A DNA stretch of 54,429 nucleotides, from contig CAMVGO010000011.1 of NCBI GenBank assembly GCA_947167045.1, positions 1-54,429 of the forward strand, written 5' to 3'. Position 1 is the stretch's first letter. Each line of letters starts with the position of its first letter. Source of the stretch: an uncultured Clostridia bacterium (GTDB taxonomy: Bacteria > Bacillota > Clostridia > Saccharofermentanales > Saccharofermentanaceae). The position numbers and the translations under genes were made by a program. Below, in pieces: positions 7,771 through 17,423 of this stretch. Under the pieces are notes generated by a model, which was given only the letters and a program-made list of their open reading frames with translations, ran no database searches and had not been told where the DNA came from.

Positions 7771-8427
7771 CTACCACTGCTTGACTCCGCTCGAACTGAC
7801 GTTGTATTCGTCGAAGAGGATCGTGTTGTTGATGTAATTGAGCGTAGCGCCCGGCGACCTTCTGATGAGACCGGGGTTGCCGATTACGATGGAACCGTCC
7901 GGAACGTCGAAGTTAACATAGGCACCGGGGGCGATAAGAACATTATTGCCGATCCTGATATTGCCTACGATAACGGCATTTGCGCCAATCCAAACGTAAT
8001 TGCCGATATGGGGTGAACCCTTTCTCTTTCCTCTGAACTGGGTTCCGATGACTACGCCCGTGGAAACGTTGACGTTATGGCCGATTACGCTCTTCGGGTG
8101 GATTATTACGCGTCCGAAATGCGCCAGATAGAAGCCCTTGCCGATCTCTGTATCATAGGGGATCTGGAAATGATATTTACGGCTCAGCCTGTCGAGTCTG
8201 AAGTTGCTTACCGCAAACTTGATCTGATAGAGTTTTTTCCTGATACCGTCGTACTTGTTGAGCTGGTCGTAGTAGTAGCGCGTACGTCTCATGACGCTGA
8301 TATAGCTGAATTCGGGACTCGACCTTCTCTCCTCGAGATAGCAGGCGTAGATGTTCTTATAACGGCGTGCATTACCGGTGTATCTGAACAGATCGGCATA
8401 GATAATGTCTTTAAGTTCATCTGTCAT
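7771..8427 (-). CDS. Serine O-acetyltransferase-like hexapeptide acyltransferase
   Basis: 218 residues. The C-terminal half is a left-handed beta-helix of hexapeptide repeats: TEIGKGFYLAHFGRVIIHPK, VIGHNVNVSTGVVIG, IGNYVWIGANAVIVGNIRIG, then a PxGSIVIGNPG end. This is the CysE/WbbJ type that transfers acetyl groups from acetyl-CoA. The N-terminal half (DLFRYTGNARRYKNIYACYLEERR) is the form usually found in polysaccharide or serine acetyltransferases rather than the canonical CysE helical domain. It is first in a three-gene run with pepP and the hydrolase, and starts after GGGAGGCG. I would not assign cysE; a surface-glycan acetyltransferase is equally likely. Confidence 0.85.
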   Translation of the reverse strand: MTDELKDIIYADLFRYTGNARRYKNIYACYLEERRSSPEFSYISVMRRTRYYYDQLNKYDGIRKKLYQIKFAVSNFRLDRLSRKYHFQIPYDTEIGKGFYLAHFGRVIIHPKSVIGHNVNVSTGVVIGTQFRGKRKGSPHIGNYVWIGANAVIVGNIRIGNNVLIAPGAYVNFDVPDGSIVIGNPGLIRRSPGATLNYINNTILFDEYNVSSSGVKQW

Positions 8428-8661
8428 GAATACACGCCTCCCTATTTTTTCTACGCTAAAATTCTATTACTTTTCTGTCAATAACTCAATAAGATTTTAA
8501 GCCGTAAAAGCCTGTTCAGGTTAAGTTTTGGACAACCTTTGCGAAAAATGTTTTTCCTGTTTTCAGGTATTCTTTACATAACAATGAAAGAAATATACAA
8601 TTTTAGCAATAGATTCAACATTTTTTGATAATCAATCCTAAATGGAACCGGGGTATAGTCT
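8428..8661. other. Divergent intergenic region
   Basis: 234 bp, A/T-rich, between divergent acetyltransferase and AraC genes. It must hold both promoters, but no -10/-35 pair is convincing. I see no RNA gene or strong hairpin. Confidence 0.4.
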
Positions 8662-9423
8662 ATGAACATCGAGAAAGAATTAGCCAAAAGACTTATGAAT
8701 GAAGGCGAATCCGGCAACCGCCAGGTCGCATACAATACCGAGATCAGCTTCTATGAGATCGTTGCCAGCGGCAACTACCACAGATTGGAAGAAGGCCTTA
8801 AATCAATGGCAGAGACCCAGACTCTAGGTGTTTTGAGTCCCGACAAACTCCGCAACTTCAAATATCACACGATCATACTCACTGCCCTCGTCAGCAGATT
8901 CTGCATCGAGGCAGGTCTTGAGATCTCCGTCGCTTATAACCTGAGCGATATCTACATCGAGCTGATCGATGCCGCAAGCTCCGTCGAAGAGGTCTATAAC
9001 ATCCAGAACGATCTTCTCCGCACATACTGCCGCAAGATGAGCGACCTTTCCAAAAACCGTGTCGTATCACGCCATATCGTGGTCGCCATCGACTACATCA
9101 GGTCCCATATCCAGGAGAACCTCACGGTCGAGTCCATCGCTGACTCCCTTTCACTTAACTCGAGCTATCTTTCCAAGCTCTTCAAGCAGGAAATGGGCAT
9201 TACATTAAGCCGTTACATAAGGGATCAGAAGATCAACGTCGCCTGCAACATGTTAAGGCATCTGGATGAGTCTTCACTCACTATCGCCAACTACCTGGGA
9301 TTCTCTTCCCAGTCTCACTTTATCCAGGTCTTCAAGAAGTCGACCGGCATGACTCCCGAAGAGTACCGCCGCAAGAACTATCACCAGAGCTGGATGAACG
9401 GCGAGGGCGAACAGAGCACCTGA
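8662..9423 (+). CDS. AraC family transcriptional regulator
   Basis: 253 residues. The C-terminal about 100 residues form the double helix-turn-helix DNA-binding domain of AraC/XylS proteins: AIDYIRSHIQENLTVESIAD, LNSSYLSKLFKQEMGITL, IANYLGFSSQSHFIQVFKK and the terminal STGMTPEEYRR. The N-terminal about 140 residues are helical and not a cupin, similar to sensor domains of the YSIRK-associated AraC group; the ligand is unknown. The gene stands alone, divergent from the acetyltransferase operon and convergent with the permease gene. The targets cannot be named. Confidence 0.9.
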   Translation: MNIEKELAKRLMNEGESGNRQVAYNTEISFYEIVASGNYHRLEEGLKSMAETQTLGVLSPDKLRNFKYHTIILTALVSRFCIEAGLEISVAYNLSDIYIELIDAASSVEEVYNIQNDLLRTYCRKMSDLSKNRVVSRHIVVAIDYIRSHIQENLTVESIADSLSLNSSYLSKLFKQEMGITLSRYIRDQKINVACNMLRHLDESSLTIANYLGFSSQSHFIQVFKKSTGMTPEEYRRKNYHQSWMNGEGEQST

Positions 9424-9480
9424 TATCAGGTTTTTCTCACAAAAGGCATTTTCAGGTACCTGCGCACAGCACCGGCATTA

Positions 9481-12400
9481 TTATTCTGCACTCTTCAGCG
9501 ATTCAGCCATGTTGATCTTTTCGATCTTAGCGCGCATTATCAGGTTAACAACGGTCGAGAACGCCAGGACAAATGCAAGAGAGTAAAAATAGCTTATGAG
9601 ATCGATCCGGATGTCATAAGTGATCATGTCCATGGCTATCTGCGCCATGACGTACCTGTGAAGCAGGAATCCGAGCGGCAATCCAACAATATAACCCATA
9701 AGCACGAGCATGATGTTTTCGCGGGTGACATAAGCGCCTGTCTCCCTGCGGTTAAATCCCATGACCTTCAGCGTGGCGATCTCTCTTATGCGTTCCGTAA
9801 TGTTTATGTTGTTGAGGTTGAACAGTACGATGAAAGCAAGCGCAGCTGCACATGCGATGACGAGTATTATGACGTAATTCATCCTTTCCATCGTCTTGGC
9901 AAAACTTTCCCTGGAATCGGCAGTAGATGACCAGGTCGCCAGTTCATAATTGTCTGAAAGATATTCGGCAATGGCATAGGCATCATCGAGTGTCTTGCTC
10001 TCGACGGCGACCAGAAGCGTTTCGGGAGTATATGGTTTGCCGAAATACTCCCTGTATGTGGAAGGAGTCATCATCACATAATGGAAAGTATAGTTCGTAA
10101 AGACAGAACTTACCTTAAGCGTTACAGGACGTTCTTCATCACCGTATAACAATGTTATACTGCCCCCGGGCTTGACATTATTCTTGTCGGCGAGCTTTTG
10201 GGAGATGGCCACCTCTCCGTCAGCAGGCCAATCCAACTGTTCGCCCGTCTTGTAGTCTGTAAGTCCGAAAATAGTTAAGGCATTAACGTCATCGGTAACA
10301 AATACCGAGAGATCCCTCACATACCCGGAGCCGTTGTTCTTGGCTGTATCGCTCTTTACCACGGCATATTCGCACTTAACGGACGTGGCTTCGCGCGCGG
10401 CATCGGCAGCTTCCCTTATCTCGTACTGTCTGTACTTACTGTCGAAAGTGGCTGCAATGTCATATCTCATTATGTTGTCGAACTGGGTATCAACGATATT
10501 GCATATAGAATCGTAAAGTCCGAATGCGGTAAGCAGGAGCGCGGTGCATCCCGCGATGCCGACGATCATCATCCACATTCTCTTCTTAAAGCGGAAGACG
10601 TTACGCAGCGACACCTTATGCAGGAACTTGAGTTTTTTCCAAATAAACGGAATGTATTCCAGAAGGATTCGCTTTCCGGGAAGCGGAGCCTTCGGTCTTA
10701 TGAGTTCGGCAGGCATTCCGGTCAGTGTCGACATAACAGAGATTATGGATACGCCGACAGTACAGATGAGTGCAACGGCCAGAGACAGACAGAACAGCGG
10801 TATGCTGGAACTGAAATTAAGAGTCGTAAAGCCGTACATCATCGCATATACTTCCCAGATGACAGCCGGGAAAAGCTTCGTACCGCCCATGAATCCGAGA
10901 ACGCCGCCCAATATGGAAGCAGAACCGGCATAGACCGCATACTTCATTACTATCGCGGTATCAGAATAACCGAGAGCCCTCATAGTGCCGATGATGCCTC
11001 TCTCATCGCTCACCATCCTGCTCATGGTGGTGGAGCACACGAGTGCGGCTATCGCAAAGAAGAACACCGGGAAGACGGTGGCAATACCGTCAACTATCCT
11101 GGAATCGTTGTCGAAACAGACATAACCGGTATTCTTGTCCCTTCCGAGAATATAAGTCTCGGGATCGTCAACACTGTCTATGAGCATGAAACCGTAAACC
11201 AGATCCGACCTGAATACCGTTTCCGCCTTATAGGAAAATTCGGAATATCCCTGCCAGAGTTCATAAACACCTTCGTGGTATTGCTTCCAGCCGTCATCGA
11301 CCTTGGTCTGGGCTTCGTTCAGTTTCCTCTGCCCCTCAGTGTATTGTGAGACTCCGTCGAGATATTGAGCGTAAGCACTGTCAAACTGTGCCTTGGAACT
11401 CTCATATTCCTTGACGCCCATATCGTACTGGATCTTGTCGGACATATACGACTGATACACTCCATTATATGAGGCTATCTTGCCTTCATATTCCTTCTGC
11501 TTTTCGTCCAATGCCTTCTCATCTTCATCAAGTTCTTCAAGCTTGCCGTTGAGGCGCTCCGTTTCCTTTTGAGCTGCCTCGAGCGCCTTGGCATTCGTCT
11601 CGCGGTTCTGCTCCTGAACATCGATCTGGGCCTGGATGATCGCTTTTTCCCAATCGTTGTCCGCCTCTTCGAGTCTTGCCTTGTTGTTCTCTATCCCCGC
11701 ATCAATGGAAGCCAAAACAGATTCATATGTTCCTTCGAGATACTCGAGCGCAGACAGTCTTGCCTCGATCTCCATCCTCGATTTTCTTATTTCAGAACGG
11801 CCTTCCGTTATCTCGGAATAAAGAGAATCGACATCGCTCTTTATACTCTCCATCTCCGTCTTAGCTTTCTCGACCCTCTGTTCCGCGGCATCAAGCAATA
11901 CTTTCGTGGATGTAAGTTCCTTGCTGTAAGCATCGATCTCCTTTTTCGAACTGTCCAGAGTCTTCTTGCCTTCTTCGAGCTCTATACGGTTTTTATCGAT
12001 CTCAGCCTGGGCATCCTCAAGTTCCTTTTTGGCGTCTTCAAGCGCTGCACGCCCGTCCTTGAGCTCGTCGCGGCCTTCGTTTATTCCATCCCTGAATTCG
12101 TCTATACCGTCGTAGAGTTTGTCGTATTCTTCCCTGAGGAGAGATTCGAACCTGTCGTTTATGACACCTGAGAGAGCAACTTTATATTGTGATTCGGCTT
12201 TTTCCGCCCATTCCTTATATTCATCGGAATAGAGATAGAGTCCCGTATTCGCATAAAGATATGCTTCGGTATAGTATTCGGAGTCAAATGCACCCGGGAG
12301 TGCGCATACATAGAACGAAACACTGCCCGAACCCTCATTTGATGTACCGCGCTGGAAATTCAGATATACAGGTGACCTTGCCGTACCGACAACCGTATAC

Positions 12401-12891
12401 TCCTTGTATTTGAACATCTTCATTGCGTCTTCCGATGTCTCGTCCGCGATAACGATCTTTGTTCCGGGTTCTACCGAAGGAAGCATATACGCATCTGCCA
12501 CAACCTCATCGTCGCGTAACGGAAGACGTCCTGATTCCATCTTGATCTTGTTGACGTTTTCGGTGATCGAAATGAACCTCACGGTATCAGCGCTCAGGCT
12601 TTCTCCAAGATAAGCCGAGCAATCGGCCGAATAAGCTCCTTCAACCACGCAGGACGTGCGGCTTGCCAGTTCTTCTATATCATCATCGGTAAAACCTATT
12701 GTCGACAGGAGTTTAAAGTCGAACATGGCATAATCTTTCGTGTACTTATCGGCAGTCGCGACAAACGACGGCGTGGTTACCTTCAAACCCGCGAAGAAAC
12801 CGACGCCCAGAGCGATTATCGCGAATATCGCGAGAAATCTGGGGAGCGTCATCCTGATGGATCTTAAGATGGTCTTTGCGTAAGGTTTCAT
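9481..12891 (-). CDS. FtsX/MacB-type ABC transporter permease with long coiled-coil insert
   Basis: About 1,136 residues. One membrane span near the N-terminus (about 15-37) is followed by an extracellular domain. A long Glu/Lys-rich coiled coil (about 265-580, many RDELKDGRAALEDAKKELED-like heptads) projects outside, then come two FtsX-type membrane groups: spans near 625-650, 675-695, 720-745, and 790-810, with the last three near 1010-1120. The terminal MNYVIILVIACAAALAFIV and NINITERIREIATLKVMGF blocks are typical FtsX. The start ATG overlaps the ATPase stop as TAATG; a GTG 6 nt upstream is the alternative. With the ATPase it forms a mechanotransmission-type ABC system, not a classical importer. 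The coiled coil suggests a reach across the cell wall. Confidence 0.92.
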   Translation of the reverse strand: MKPYAKTILRSIRMTLPRFLAIFAIIALGVGFFAGLKVTTPSFVATADKYTKDYAMFDFKLLSTIGFTDDDIEELASRTSCVVEGAYSADCSAYLGESLSADTVRFISITENVNKIKMESGRLPLRDDEVVADAYMLPSVEPGTKIVIADETSEDAMKMFKYKEYTVVGTARSPVYLNFQRGTSNEGSGSVSFYVCALPGAFDSEYYTEAYLYANTGLYLYSDEYKEWAEKAESQYKVALSGVINDRFESLLREEYDKLYDGIDEFRDGINEGRDELKDGRAALEDAKKELEDAQAEIDKNRIELEEGKKTLDSSKKEIDAYSKELTSTKVLLDAAEQRVEKAKTEMESIKSDVDSLYSEITEGRSEIRKSRMEIEARLSALEYLEGTYESVLASIDAGIENNKARLEEADNDWEKAIIQAQIDVQEQNRETNAKALEAAQKETERLNGKLEELDEDEKALDEKQKEYEGKIASYNGVYQSYMSDKIQYDMGVKEYESSKAQFDSAYAQYLDGVSQYTEGQRKLNEAQTKVDDGWKQYHEGVYELWQGYSEFSYKAETVFRSDLVYGFMLIDSVDDPETYILGRDKNTGYVCFDNDSRIVDGIATVFPVFFFAIAALVCSTTMSRMVSDERGIIGTMRALGYSDTAIVMKYAVYAGSASILGGVLGFMGGTKLFPAVIWEVYAMMYGFTTLNFSSSIPLFCLSLAVALICTVGVSIISVMSTLTGMPAELIRPKAPLPGKRILLEYIPFIWKKLKFLHKVSLRNVFRFKKRMWMMIVGIAGCTALLLTAFGLYDSICNIVDTQFDNIMRYDIAATFDSKYRQYEIREAADAAREATSVKCEYAVVKSDTAKNNGSGYVRDLSVFVTDDVNALTIFGLTDYKTGEQLDWPADGEVAISQKLADKNNVKPGGSITLLYGDEERPVTLKVSSVFTNYTFHYVMMTPSTYREYFGKPYTPETLLVAVESKTLDDAYAIAEYLSDNYELATWSSTADSRESFAKTMERMNYVIILVIACAAALAFIVLFNLNNINITERIREIATLKVMGFNRRETGAYVTRENIMLVLMGYIVGLPLGFLLHRYVMAQIAMDMITYDIRIDLISYFYSLAFVLAFSTVVNLIMRAKIEKINMAESLKSAE

Positions 12892-13592
12892 TACCACTCG
12901 ATAGTATCTACGTTAACCGGTCTCTCATTGATCACGTTGCTCGTGATCTTTCCGTTCTTTACTCTGATGACTCTGTCAGCCATAGCCGTAAGCGCCGAAT
13001 TGTGCGTTATTATGACGACGGTCATGCCCTTCTCATTGCTTAAGGACTGCAAAAGCTTCAGTATCGCCTTTCCCGTCTGATAGTCTAAAGCTCCCGTAGG
13101 CTCATCGCATAAAAGCAGTTTTGGGTTCTTTGCGATAGCCCTTGCTATCGCGACTCTCTGCTGCTCACCGCCCGAGAGCTGCGCCGGGAAGTTATTTACA
13201 CGGTCTGCCAGACCGACTTCCCTCATGAGGAGATCACAGTCGATCGGATCCTTTACGAGCTGAGCCGCCATCTCGACATTCTCGATCGCGGTAAGGTTCG
13301 GTATCAGGTTGTAAAACTGGAATACGAATCCGACATTCTGCCTTCTGAACAGCGCGAGTTCGTTAGCACCGAGCCTAGAGATCTCCTTGCCGTCCAGAAA
13401 GACCTCACCCGTTGTAAGCCTGTCCATTCCTCCGAGGATATTGAGCAGCGTCGTCTTGCCCGCGCCTGACTGGCCGACTATTACGCAAAGCTCGCCTTTC
13501 TCTATGAAGAAATCGCATCCGTCAAGTGCGGTGACATTGACGGATCCCGTCTTGTATATCTTCTTAACGTTTCTGAATTCAATGTAAGCCAT
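12891..13592 (-). CDS. ABC transporter ATP-binding protein (MacB/LolD type)
   Basis: 233 residues, partner of the FtsX-type permease that follows with a TAATG overlap. All nucleotide-binding motifs are present: Walker [11 protein letters not shown]-loop [17 protein letters not shown], signature [19 protein letters not shown], Walker [13 protein letters not shown] and the switch His in [12 protein letters not shown]. The start [11 protein letters not shown] at 13592 is chosen because GGAGAA lies upstream and the alignment begins there. A longer open frame upstream is just the overlap region with the transglutaminase gene. Confidence 0.94.
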   Translation of the reverse strand: MAYIEFRNVKKIYKTGSVNVTALDGCDFFIEKGELCVIVGQSGAGKTTLLNILGGMDRLTTGEVFLDGKEISRLGANELALFRRQNVGFVFQFYNLIPNLTAIENVEMAAQLVKDPIDCDLLMREVGLADRVNNFPAQLSGGEQQRVAIARAIAKNPKLLLCDEPTGALDYQTGKAILKLLQSLSNEKGMTVVIITHNSALTAMADRVIRVKNGKITSNVINERPVNVDTIEW

Positions 13593-13642
13593 ATTCTTCT
13601 CCGTCTGACCGTCTTGCGGAACCTTAAGCTCCCGTCCGGCCG

Positions 13643-15130
13643 TTATCTGGTCTCGATAAACATCGGCTGGATGTCGTAATCGTTCGCAAAACCCGAAAGA
13701 TGTGAAGGGACGCTGATGTAGAGCCTCGGGCAGTCGTCGAACGCCCATGTCCCGATGCTCCCAACAGAATCGGGAACTCTCACATAGCTCAGTTCATCAC
13801 AGTAATCGAAAGCCTCATCGCCGATGTATTCCAGCCCTTCGGGCAGATAGACATATTCCAGGTCCTCACATGTATCAAAGGCGCATTCCTCGATACGCTT
13901 TACGGTATCGGGTATTACGACCGTGGTTATGAGGTCGCAGTCGCTGAAGCACAAAGTTCCTATCGATGTGATATTGCTGCCGGGCTCGAAAACGATCTTG
14001 TTGAAACAATTGACACCTGCCGGCATCTTTATCTCTCCGCTGCCCGAGATGTGGCATACGCCGTCTCTCGTTATCTCATAGGATGCGTAGTCTCCGCAGT
14101 ATCCTGCCGAAGGTATGCCGTGTCTGGTGTCGGCGTCCAATATCCTGTGATCGTTCGAGAACGATTCAAGCGGCAGCAGATAGTAAGACGTGGAATAGTC
14201 GTATGTCTTGATTTTGTCCGGACCGCTGTAGAATCTCGCCATATCATATGTGGGATCGACGAAATGCCACTTGCCGCCAAGGAATACCGCAGCCCACGCG
14301 TGGTCCGCCCAATCCTCAGCCACCGGAATTCTGGTCGTCATCTCGTTATAATCGGCAAAACCTATGCCGAACTCCACAACAGCCGGGATCCCCTGCGCCC
14401 TGCAGAGTGCGGTGAAAGCATTGCTGAAACCTTCACAGATTGTCTTTCCGTCTCTTAACACGGCTACCGCACCGTCCTGATAACCGCCCGATGCATCACC
14501 GGCCTCTGTCTCATCGTATGCCATCTCGGTAGCAATGTAATAGTAGATGCGGAATACCTTCTCCCAATCGTCAGCTGCGCCGTCGCATATGCGGTTTGAA
14601 TAAGCTATAAGTACCGGATCGTCGCACTCGATGTCGTTCTGGGGTTCAAGACACTCATTAAGCGACTGTTCGTCTGTCCAAAGCTCGGAACAGGTGTTGA
14701 GATTGTACTCGTAATTTGCCGATTTCCAGAAGAAAACATTATCACCTTTCCTGACGATCACATTATCGCCGTTGGTTACTTCAAGACCGTATGCTTCATA
14801 TTCGATAACGAGATAGTAAAGCTGGTCTTCATCCATGAAGTTTACGATATCCAGGATAAACGACTCACCGCCTCCCGTGAGGTTCTTCACCACGTTGTTG
14901 TCCTTTGCCTTTGCAAGAACGACGGTATAAGACCTTGAGGGATCCGATGAGACAAATATAACGCTCCCGCCGGCGAGCTTCATTTCGAGAGTCTCTCCGT
15001 CGCAGAGCGTTAATGTGTATGAGTCATAGGAAGCGCGCGTGAATTCGCCTTTCCTTTCCAGAAATCCCGGAAAAGAACCGAGCGTGAAAGACGCGCAGAG
15101 GATCAGTGATGTGACGATCCTTAAGAACAA
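13643..15130 (-). CDS. Secreted transglutaminase-like protein with leucine-rich repeats
   Basis: 495 residues with a short hydrophobic N-terminus that may be a signal peptide (MFLRIVTSLILCASFTLG). The middle is a transglutaminase-core domain (about 195-320): Cys in GKTICEGFSNAFTALCR, His in DWADHAWAAVFLGGKWHFVD and Asp in VDPTYD. The C-terminus (about 345-480) has BspA-type LRR_5 repeats: VVIPDTVKRIEECAFDTCE, LPEGLEYIGDEAFDYCDEL, VPDSVGSIGTWAFDDCP. The start is TTG at 15130; AAGGAG lies 8 nt upstream, inside the end of proS, so the two are probably co-transcribed. Such domains are common in Clostridia surface proteins; activity could be peptidase-like rather than cross-linking. Location beside the FtsX-type ABC suggests a cell-envelope role (inference). 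Confidence 0.88.
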   Translation of the reverse strand: MFLRIVTSLILCASFTLGSFPGFLERKGEFTRASYDSYTLTLCDGETLEMKLAGGSVIFVSSDPSRSYTVVLAKAKDNNVVKNLTGGGESFILDIVNFMDEDQLYYLVIEYEAYGLEVTNGDNVIVRKGDNVFFWKSANYEYNLNTCSELWTDEQSLNECLEPQNDIECDDPVLIAYSNRICDGAADDWEKVFRIYYYIATEMAYDETEAGDASGGYQDGAVAVLRDGKTICEGFSNAFTALCRAQGIPAVVEFGIGFADYNEMTTRIPVAEDWADHAWAAVFLGGKWHFVDPTYDMARFYSGPDKIKTYDYSTSYYLLPLESFSNDHRILDADTRHGIPSAGYCGDYASYEITRDGVCHISGSGEIKMPAGVNCFNKIVFEPGSNITSIGTLCFSDCDLITTVVIPDTVKRIEECAFDTCEDLEYVYLPEGLEYIGDEAFDYCDELSYVRVPDSVGSIGTWAFDDCPRLYISVPSHLSGFANDYDIQPMFIETR

Positions 15131-15132
15131 GT

Positions 15133-16827
15133 TCAGATCTCCTTGGCAGCCTTGACAGCTTCATCTACCGTGATCTCGGCAGTCTCGCTGGAATCTCTCC
15201 TCTTAACTTCAACGATGCCTTCCCCTGCCCTTCTTCCGACAGTGATGCGGAGCGGGATGCCCAAAAGATCTGCGTCCTTGAACTTGACGCCGGGGCGCTC
15301 GTTTCTGTCATCGATAAGGACTTCACAGCCTGCAGCAGTAAGATCGGCATAGATCTTCTCCGCAACGCCCATGATCTCCTCGTCATTTGCCTTTGTGGGA
15401 ACGACGATGACCTTGTAAGGCGCAACGATGGAAGGCCAGATGATGCCGTCGTCATCGTGATACTGCTCGATGATGGCAGCAAGGACTCTCGAAACGCCGA
15501 TGCCGTAGCATCCCATTACCATGCTGTGTTCCTTGCCGTTGTTGTCGAGATAGATGCATCCCAGAGCATCGGAATACTTTGTGCCGAGCTTGAAGATGTG
15601 TCCGACTTCGACGCCTCTTGCCATGCCGAGCTTGCCCTTGCCGCACTTGGGGCAGATATCGCCTGCCTTTGCGTTAGTGATATCGGCAACCTGGTCGGCT
15701 TCGAAATCTCTTCCGATATTAACGTTCTTGAAATGGTAGTCCGTCTCGCAAGCGCCGACTACAAAGTTCTTCATGCCGGTAACTTCCGGATCGACTACGA
15801 TATCGATCTTCTGCTTAAGTCCGACAGGGCCTGCGAAGCCTACCTTTGCGCCTGTGATCATCTCAACATCCGCGAATGCCGCAAGCTCCATCTCGGTTGC
15901 ATCATAGAGGTTGCCGAGCTTTATCTCGTTGATGTCTCTGTCACCTCTGCACATAGCGGCAACGAACTTGCCGTCAATGTTGTAGAGGATCGTCTTGACG
16001 AATGCGTCAGGTCCGCAGTTCAAATAACCGCAGAGTTCCTCTATTGTCTTTACGTCAGGAGTATGGATCTTCTCGATTGCGAGCTCTTCCCCTTCCTGGG
16101 CAGCGCCTCTCGTCCAGCCTGCCTTCTCCTCGTTTGCGGCATAACCGCACTCGTCGCAGAAGCAGATGGCATCCTCGCCGACTTCGCTCTTTACCATGAA
16201 TTCCTGGGAACCGGAACCGCCCATTGCGCCTGAATCGGCGTCAACGATCGTGTAGTCAAGTCCGAGTCTGTCGAAGATAGCTCTGTAAGCGTCGTACATC
16301 TTCTTGTATGAGATATCGAGACCAGCCTCGTCAACGTCGAAAGAATAAGCGTCCTTCATAACAAACTCTCTTGCTCTGATGACGCCGAATCTCGGACGCT
16401 TCTCATCTCTGTACTTGTGCTGGATCTGATAAAGAGTAACAGGGAGCTGCTTGTAAGATCTGATGGAATCCCTTACTGCTTCCGTAAAAGGCTCTTCGTG
16501 CGTGGGACCCAGGCAGAAAGATCTGCCGCCGCGGTCTGTAAGCCTGAACATCTCGGGACCGAACTTCTCCCATCTTCCCGAACCCTGATAAGCCTCAGCA
16601 GGCAGAAGTGCCGGCATTATGAGCTCCTGTGCTCCTGCCTTGTCCATCTCTTCCCTGATGACTGCCTCAACCTTCTTGTAGGTGCGGTAGCCCATGGGCA
16701 TGAACGAATAAACGCCTGATGCCATCTTGCGGATAAGGCCCGCTCTGAGCATCAGTCTGTGTGAAGGAATCTCGGCATCAGCAGGGATCTCTCTTTGTGT
16801 AGCCATAAAAAGATTGGAAACTCTCAT
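15133..16827 (-). CDS. proS: Prolyl-tRNA synthetase, bacterial type
   Basis: 564 residues; charges tRNA-Pro. The N-terminal class II core has [28 protein letters not shown], the motif 2 region [26 protein letters not shown] and motif 3 [17 protein letters not shown]. An INS (YbaK-like) editing domain lies at about 225-390 and the anticodon-binding domain at about 465-564. Length fits the long bacterial form. A near-consensus promoter precedes it. No T-box leader is present in the short upstream region. Confidence 0.97.
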   Translation of the reverse strand: MRVSNLFMATQREIPADAEIPSHRLMLRAGLIRKMASGVYSFMPMGYRTYKKVEAVIREEMDKAGAQELIMPALLPAEAYQGSGRWEKFGPEMFRLTDRGGRSFCLGPTHEEPFTEAVRDSIRSYKQLPVTLYQIQHKYRDEKRPRFGVIRAREFVMKDAYSFDVDEAGLDISYKKMYDAYRAIFDRLGLDYTIVDADSGAMGGSGSQEFMVKSEVGEDAICFCDECGYAANEEKAGWTRGAAQEGEELAIEKIHTPDVKTIEELCGYLNCGPDAFVKTILYNIDGKFVAAMCRGDRDINEIKLGNLYDATEMELAAFADVEMITGAKVGFAGPVGLKQKIDIVVDPEVTGMKNFVVGACETDYHFKNVNIGRDFEADQVADITNAKAGDICPKCGKGKLGMARGVEVGHIFKLGTKYSDALGCIYLDNNGKEHSMVMGCYGIGVSRVLAAIIEQYHDDDGIIWPSIVAPYKVIVVPTKANDEEIMGVAEKIYADLTAAGCEVLIDDRNERPGVKFKDADLLGIPLRITVGRRAGEGIVEVKRRDSSETAEITVDEAVKAAKEI

Positions 16828-16865
16828 TATCTTGCTCCCTATATTATTAATATATTACGGGTGTA

Positions 16866-16894
16866 AGTATATACGAGAGGTTGTGTTTTTGCAA
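16866..16894 (-). promoter_or_regulatory. proS promoter
   Basis: Minus strand TTGCAA (16889-16894), 17-bp spacer, TATACT (16866-16871), giving a leader of roughly 30 nt before the ATG at 16827. Confidence 0.8.
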
Positions 16895-16975
16895 TTGAAA
16901 GCTATTACGGGAGGGTTCTCCGGAATGCTCGAATGCCCTCAAAAAGCCCCGGACAGCCTTGAAGAGCGAAAACCC

Positions 16976-17140
16976 TTAAAGATCCAGGATACCGATAAGG
17001 AAAATGACGTCCAGGATACCGCAGATAATGAGGATAAGGGCACAGATAATGTAAACGCGTGCGCGCTTTTTCTCAACATCGCGCTCAGTCGTTCCGTAGT
17101 ATTCTCTTTTGGCCGGTTTACGGACACGTCCCAACGACAT
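16976..17140 (-). CDS. 54-residue single-span membrane protein
   Basis: A small gene below the usual length cut-off. It reads MSLGRVRKPAKREYYGTTER, a charged stretch DVEKKRAR, then one hydrophobic helix VYIICALILIICGILDVIFL and ends IGILDL. A strong GGGGGGAG ribosome binding site lies 5-6 nt before the ATG and a -10 box (TATAAT, 17184-17189) about 45 nt upstream. Basic N-terminus with a hydrophobic C-terminal half predicts an N-in membrane anchor. It sits upstream of and in line with proS, which has its own promoter. Function unknown. Confidence 0.75.
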   Translation of the reverse strand: MSLGRVRKPAKREYYGTTERDVEKKRARVYIICALILIICGILDVIFLIGILDL

Positions 17141-17183
17141 CTGTTCTCCCCCCTCGCTTAAGACTCCCCCTGTCGGTGTCTAG

Positions 17184-17189
17184 ATTATA
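17184..17189 (-). promoter_or_regulatory. -10 box of the small membrane protein gene
   Basis: TATAAT on the minus strand, 44 nt upstream of the ATG at 17140; no clear -35 at the right distance. Confidence 0.5.
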
Positions 17190-17358
17190 GACGCTTAAAA
17201 AATTACATGCCTTGCATAGTTGTGACAATCAATTGACAAATTACGAAAAACGCTTTACTCAAAATCACTTTTGCGGTAAAGAGGTCCATTGGGCCTTAAG
17301 TGAAGATTCCATACAAAAATGCCCGATTTTTCACTGATAATGCCTAAAAATCAAAGTA

Positions 17359-17367
17359 TGATATAAT
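17359..17367 (+). promoter_or_regulatory. Extended -10 promoter of the SH3/3D-domain gene
   Basis: TGATATAAT (TG at 17359-17360, TATAAT at 17362-17367) lies about 57 nt upstream of the start at 17424. The leader is too short for a riboswitch. Confidence 0.65.
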
Positions 17368-17423
17368 ATGTTTGCAATTCTGCCCTCGAAACAGAGGAGA
17401 AAGAAACAAGGAGAATCAGATTT

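Noticed and set aside
10618..11349. 243-codon plus-strand open frame within the permease
   Set aside because: Shadow of the FtsX-type permease; composition is unlike a protein and no start signal is present.
13593..13748. N-terminal extension of the ABC ATPase
   Set aside because: The open frame extends 52 codons upstream, but those residues do not resemble an ATPase and overlap the transglutaminase gene; ATG 13592 has a ribosome binding site.
16828..16975. T-box leader before proS
   Set aside because: A strong promoter lies about 40 nt from the start codon, leaving no room for a T-box, and no T-box sequence is visible.
16727..17161. 144-codon plus-strand open frame
   Set aside because: It lies antisense to the proS start and to the better-supported 54-residue gene, with no ribosome binding site and no recognisable protein.
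17141..17423. c-di-AMP (ydaO) riboswitch before the SH3/3D-domain gene
   Set aside because: Such genes often have one, but the promoter at 17359-17367 leaves a leader of about 50 nt and no conserved aptamer blocks are present.
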